A stretch of DNA of 34,595 nt, from positions 18,052-52,646 of the forward strand of contig NZ_BMRJ01000004.1 in the NCBI RefSeq assembly GCF_014648575.1, in the 5' to 3' direction. Every line of letters starts with the position of its first letter. The first letter of the stretch is position 1. Positions 32,322 to 34,595 of this stretch are shown here, piece by piece. The stretch is from Agromyces mediolanus. Its GTDB lineage: Bacteria > Actinomycetota > Actinomycetes > Actinomycetales > Microbacteriaceae. Under the pieces are notes generated by a model, which worked only from the letters and a program-made list of their open reading frames with translations, was not told the origin of the DNA and did not search any database. Position numbers and translations under genes: made by a program.

Positions 32322-33497
32322 ATGACCGAGCTCCACCTCCCGCCGAGCGGGTTCCCCGCGCTCGACTGGGCCGCCCGCTCGATGCCCGTGCTCGCCGCGA
32401 CGATGCGCGAGCACGCCGAGGCGTTCGCCGGACGCCATGTCGGCATCTGCCTGCACACCGAGCCCAAGACGGGCGTGCTCGTGCAGTGGCTGCTCCGGGT
32501 CGGCGCGCGCGTCACGATCACCGGCAATCTCGGCACCACCGTGCCCGAGACGGCGGCGGCGCTCGCCGAGCTCGGGGCGACCGTCGTGGGGGAGCGGACG
32601 GATGACCCGGCCGAGCAGTCCCGCAACGTCGCGCGGGTCGTGGCCGCCGAGCCCGATCTGCTGCTCGACAACGGCGGCGAGATGATCGAGCTCGTGCTGC
32701 GGGGCGGCCCGCGAGCGGCCGGCTTCCTCGGCGCGACGGAGGAGACGACGACCGGCGGGCGGCGGCTGCGCGAGCTCGACGTCGCCGCGGACTTCCCGGT
32801 CGTCGTGATCAACGACAGCCGGCTGAAGCTCCTCGTCGAGAACGAGTTCGGGGTGGGGCAGAGCATCGTGCAGGGCTTCATGAACGCGACGAACGCGATG
32901 CTGCCCGGCATCCGCGCGACCGTGATCGGCTACGGGCCGTGCGGCAAGGGCGTCGCCGACACGCTGCAGCGCCTCGGCGCGCGGGTCAGCGTCGTGGACT
33001 CCGACCCGTACCGGGCGCTCGAGGCGATCATGCACGGCCACCGGGTGGGCCCGCTCGCGGAGCTGCTGCCGGGCTCGGAGGCGCTCTTCCTCGCGACGGG
33101 GCATCCCGAGGTCGTGCCGGCCGAGGCCTTCCCACTGCTGCCCGACGGGCTCATCGTCGCCGGGGTCGGCCACGAACCCTACGAACTCGACCTCGCCGCG
33201 CTCGCCGAGGCGGCCGTCGAACAGCGCTCGCTGTCCGCCCCGGGCGGCGAGGCCTCGGCGCGTACGCTTTACCGGATGCCCGACGGTCGCGAGATCGTCG
33301 TGCTGCATGGCACGCGCATGATCAACCTCGTCGCCGCGAGCGGGAACCCCATCCAGGCGATGGACCTCGGCCTCTCGCTGCAGGCCGCGAGCCTCGCCGC
33401 GATCGCCACGGGGCGGGCGCCGTCCACCGGCCCGCACGCCGTGCCGGCCGACGTCGACCGCGCGCTCGCGATGCGGCTCGTGGAGGTCTGGCGGTGA
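32322..33497 (+). CDS. S-adenosylhomocysteinase-like NAD-binding protein (divergent)
   Basis: The 391-residue protein resembles adenosylhomocysteinase across its length but is shorter. Kept features are His45 (CLHTEPKTGVLV), Asp116 in LDNGGE, EETTTG (140-145), Lys169 in NDSRLKLLVEN, the NAD loop GYGPCGKG (203-210) and His284. Changed features are Glu173 where the enzyme has a catalytic Asp, Asn342 where it has a late His, and no C-terminal Lys/Tyr NAD-contact tail. It may be a paralogue with a different nucleoside or thioether substrate. GGAAAGGA about nine bases upstream supports ATG 32322. It follows the DHFR-like gene by 27 bp. Confidence 0.78.
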   Translation: MTELHLPPSGFPALDWAARSMPVLAATMREHAEAFAGRHVGICLHTEPKTGVLVQWLLRVGARVTITGNLGTTVPETAAALAELGATVVGERTDDPAEQSRNVARVVAAEPDLLLDNGGEMIELVLRGGPRAAGFLGATEETTTGGRRLRELDVAADFPVVVINDSRLKLLVENEFGVGQSIVQGFMNATNAMLPGIRATVIGYGPCGKGVADTLQRLGARVSVVDSDPYRALEAIMHGHRVGPLAELLPGSEALFLATGHPEVVPAEAFPLLPDGLIVAGVGHEPYELDLAALAEAAVEQRSLSAPGGEASARTLYRMPDGREIVVLHGTRMINLVAASGNPIQAMDLGLSLQAASLAAIATGRAPSTGPHAVPADVDRALAMRLVEVWR

Positions 33498-33506
33498 GAC
33501 GCCGGC

Positions 33507-33537
33507 TTGACCTCGAGTGCGCTTGAGGTCGGAGACT
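33507..33537 (+). promoter_or_regulatory. MerR/SoxR-type promoter with 19-bp spacer
   Basis: TTGACC (33507-33512) and GAGACT (33532-33537) are separated by 19 bp, the long spacer used by MerR-family regulators. The spacer is filled by a dyad, GACCTCGAG-TGCG-CTTGAGGTC (33509-33530), very close to the SoxR-type CTCAAG...CTTGAG operator. It drives the downstream MBL-fold gene. No merR or soxR gene lies in the window. Confidence 0.7.
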
Positions 33538-33560
33538 GGGGCGCGAGGTGAGGAGCCCGC

Positions 33561-34388
33561 ATGAACCCAGCCGTCCTGCAGTGCGCCGTCTGCGGCGTCG
33601 AGTACGACCCCGAGGCGCTGCCGGAGGTCTGTCCGATCTGCGCCGATGAACGCCAGTACCTGGCCGCGGATCGGCGGCAGCACTGGGTCGACCCCGCCGA
33701 CTTCGCCGGCGGCATCGGGGTCTTCGAGACCGAGCCCGGGCTGTGGTCGATCGCGGTCGAGGGCGGCCCCGGCATCGACCAGCAGGCCAAGGTCGTCGTC
33801 ACGGAGGCCGGCAACGTGATGGTGGAGGTGCCGGCGTCGATCACCGAGCCCGCGGTCGAGGCGGTTCGCGCGCTCGGCCCGCTCGCCGCGATCATCGCCT
33901 CGCACCCGCACATGTACGGGCTGCAGTCGCAGTGGTCGCGGGCGCTCGGCGGGGCGCCGGTGTACGTCTCGAACGTCGACCGCGAGTGGCTCGGCGTCAC
34001 ACCGGAGCCGGTCGTGTACTGGGACGGCGAGATCGAGCTCGTCCCCGGCGTCATGGCGTCGCAGCCCGGCGGGCATTTCCCGGGCAGCTGCGTGGTGCAC
34101 TGGGCGGGTCGGGATGGAGCCGGGGTGCTGCTGACCGGCGACACGATCGGGGTCAACCCCGACGGGGAGTCGCTCGCGTTCATGCGCTCGTACCCGAACC
34201 GGATCCCGCTGTCGGCCGGCGTCGTGCTGCGGATCGCCGATCATGTCGAGCGGTACGAGTTCGAGCGCATCTACGGCAACTTCGGCGGCGCCATCCGCTC
34301 CGAGGGGAAGGCTCGACTGCGCGCCTCGGCAGTCAGGCACGCCGCCTGGGCGCGCGGCGACTTCGATCACCTCACCGGGCCGGGCTGA
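33561..34388 (+). CDS. Zinc-ribbon plus MBL-fold protein
   Basis: The 275-residue protein begins with a four-Cys knuckle, Cys8-x2-Cys11 and Cys24-x2-Cys27, of rubredoxin/zinc-ribbon type. The rest looks like a metallo-beta-lactamase fold: the strand AIIASHPHMYG (111-120) stands where HxHxDH is expected, GGHFPGS (170-176) supplies a later His, and LLTGDTIGVNP (190-200) supplies an Asp. The first motif keeps only His115 and His117 and lacks the following Asp-His, so the metal site is reduced or altered. AGGAG about seven bases before ATG 33561 supports the start. A MerR-type promoter ahead suggests induction by redox-active or toxic compounds; the substrate is unknown. Confidence 0.82.
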   Translation: MNPAVLQCAVCGVEYDPEALPEVCPICADERQYLAADRRQHWVDPADFAGGIGVFETEPGLWSIAVEGGPGIDQQAKVVVTEAGNVMVEVPASITEPAVEAVRALGPLAAIIASHPHMYGLQSQWSRALGGAPVYVSNVDREWLGVTPEPVVYWDGEIELVPGVMASQPGGHFPGSCVVHWAGRDGAGVLLTGDTIGVNPDGESLAFMRSYPNRIPLSAGVVLRIADHVERYEFERIYGNFGGAIRSEGKARLRASAVRHAAWARGDFDHLTGPG

Positions 34389-34427
34389 CGGTCGAGGGCG
34401 GCGTCGCCGCCGTCGCTCGGAACCCGG

Positions 34428-34433
34428 CAGGAT
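34428..34433 (+). promoter_or_regulatory. Leaderless -10 box of the terminal lipoprotein gene
   Basis: CAGGAT ends six bases before GTG 34440. There is no ribosome site, and the spacing matches the other leaderless genes in the window. Confidence 0.45.
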
Positions 34434-34439
34434 GGGACG

Positions 34440-34595
34440 GTGACCACGTCTCGCTCGATTCGCCGCGCCATCCGCCCGCTGCTCGCCGCGACGCTTCTCG
34501 CGGGCCTCCTCGCCGGCTGCACGAGCGCGCCGGCGGGCGGAGCCGCGCCGAGCGGGGCGGCGTCGGCCCCTGCGTCGCCGGCGCCCGCCTCGCCG
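34440..34595 (+). CDS. Lipoprotein, N-terminal part only (cut by window edge)
   Basis: GTG 34440 opens a frame with basic residues (RSIRRAIR), a hydrophobic stretch LLAATLLAGLLAGC ending in a lipobox with Cys at about residue 25, then a low-complexity Ala/Pro/Ser-rich linker typical of a flexible tether. The frame is open to the window edge (52 codons). It is a secreted lipoprotein; the functional domain lies beyond the window and cannot be named. Confidence 0.8.
   Translation, partial: MTTSRSIRRAIRPLLAATLLAGLLAGCTSAPAGGAAPSGAASAPASPAPASP

Noticed and set aside
31623..34370. A 915-residue minus-strand open frame over the DHFR-like, SAHase-like and MBL genes
   Set aside because: Antisense to three recognisable proteins; composition is typical shadow.

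Overview
The window is GC-rich, densely packed DNA with many GTG starts, 1-4 bp gene overlaps, many apparently leaderless transcripts (a TANNNT-like -10 box six or seven bases before the start codon), a LAXTG sorting signal of the sortase E type and an LpdA-type quinone reductase. Together these point to a high-GC actinobacterium, most likely Microbacteriaceae (Microbacterium/Agromyces-like; inferred from gene order and protein style, not from a search).

Layout. (1) 1-3425, minus strand: succinate dehydrogenase operon sdhC-sdhD-sdhA-sdhB, with sdhB running off the left edge. (2) 3587-4702: a leaderless mannose-1-phosphate guanylyltransferase. (3) 4760-21577: a nucleoside uptake and salvage region. 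It holds two BMP-family nucleoside-binding lipoproteins, an ABC ATPase with two permeases, cytidine deaminase, thymidine phosphorylase, adenosine deaminase, an orphan PTS IIA/IIB pair, a phosphopentose/phosphohexose mutase, purine nucleoside phosphorylase, LpdA, and an NCS2 purine/pyrimidine permease behind a structured leader. Nucleosides are bound (BMP), imported (ABC), deaminated (Cdd, Add) and phosphorolysed (DeoA, PNP); the pentose-1-phosphate goes to central metabolism through the mutase, and free bases can be moved by the NCS2 carrier. A small GIY-YIG nuclease gene, with arrays of one short repeat in opposite orientations on its two sides, sits between the two BMP genes. (4) 21812-27220: accessory envelope and enzyme genes: a membrane-anchored alpha/beta hydrolase, a tandem GNAT acetyltransferase, a thioester-domain (TQXA) surface protein with a LAATG sorting signal, and a CPBP membrane protease. 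(5) 27195-30605, minus strand: a compact operon PfkB kinase - aquaglyceroporin - LsrF/DhnA-type class I aldolase - HutC-type GntR regulator, which looks like catabolism of a small uncharged sugar or polyol of unknown identity. (6) 30818-32294: ArsR regulator - SRPBCC - RibD/DHFR-like operon, with a perfect palindrome between its promoter boxes. (7) 32322-34595: a divergent S-adenosylhomocysteinase-like protein, a zinc-ribbon/MBL-fold protein behind a MerR/SoxR-type promoter with a 19-bp spacer, and the start of a lipoprotein cut by the right edge.

The best candidates for something undescribed are the GIY-YIG gene with its flanking repeats, the channel-kinase-aldolase operon, the attenuator-like leader of the purine permease, the MerR-type promoter at 33507-33537, and the orphan PTS pair inside the salvage cluster. 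No rRNA, tRNA, CRISPR array, insertion sequence or prophage was seen.
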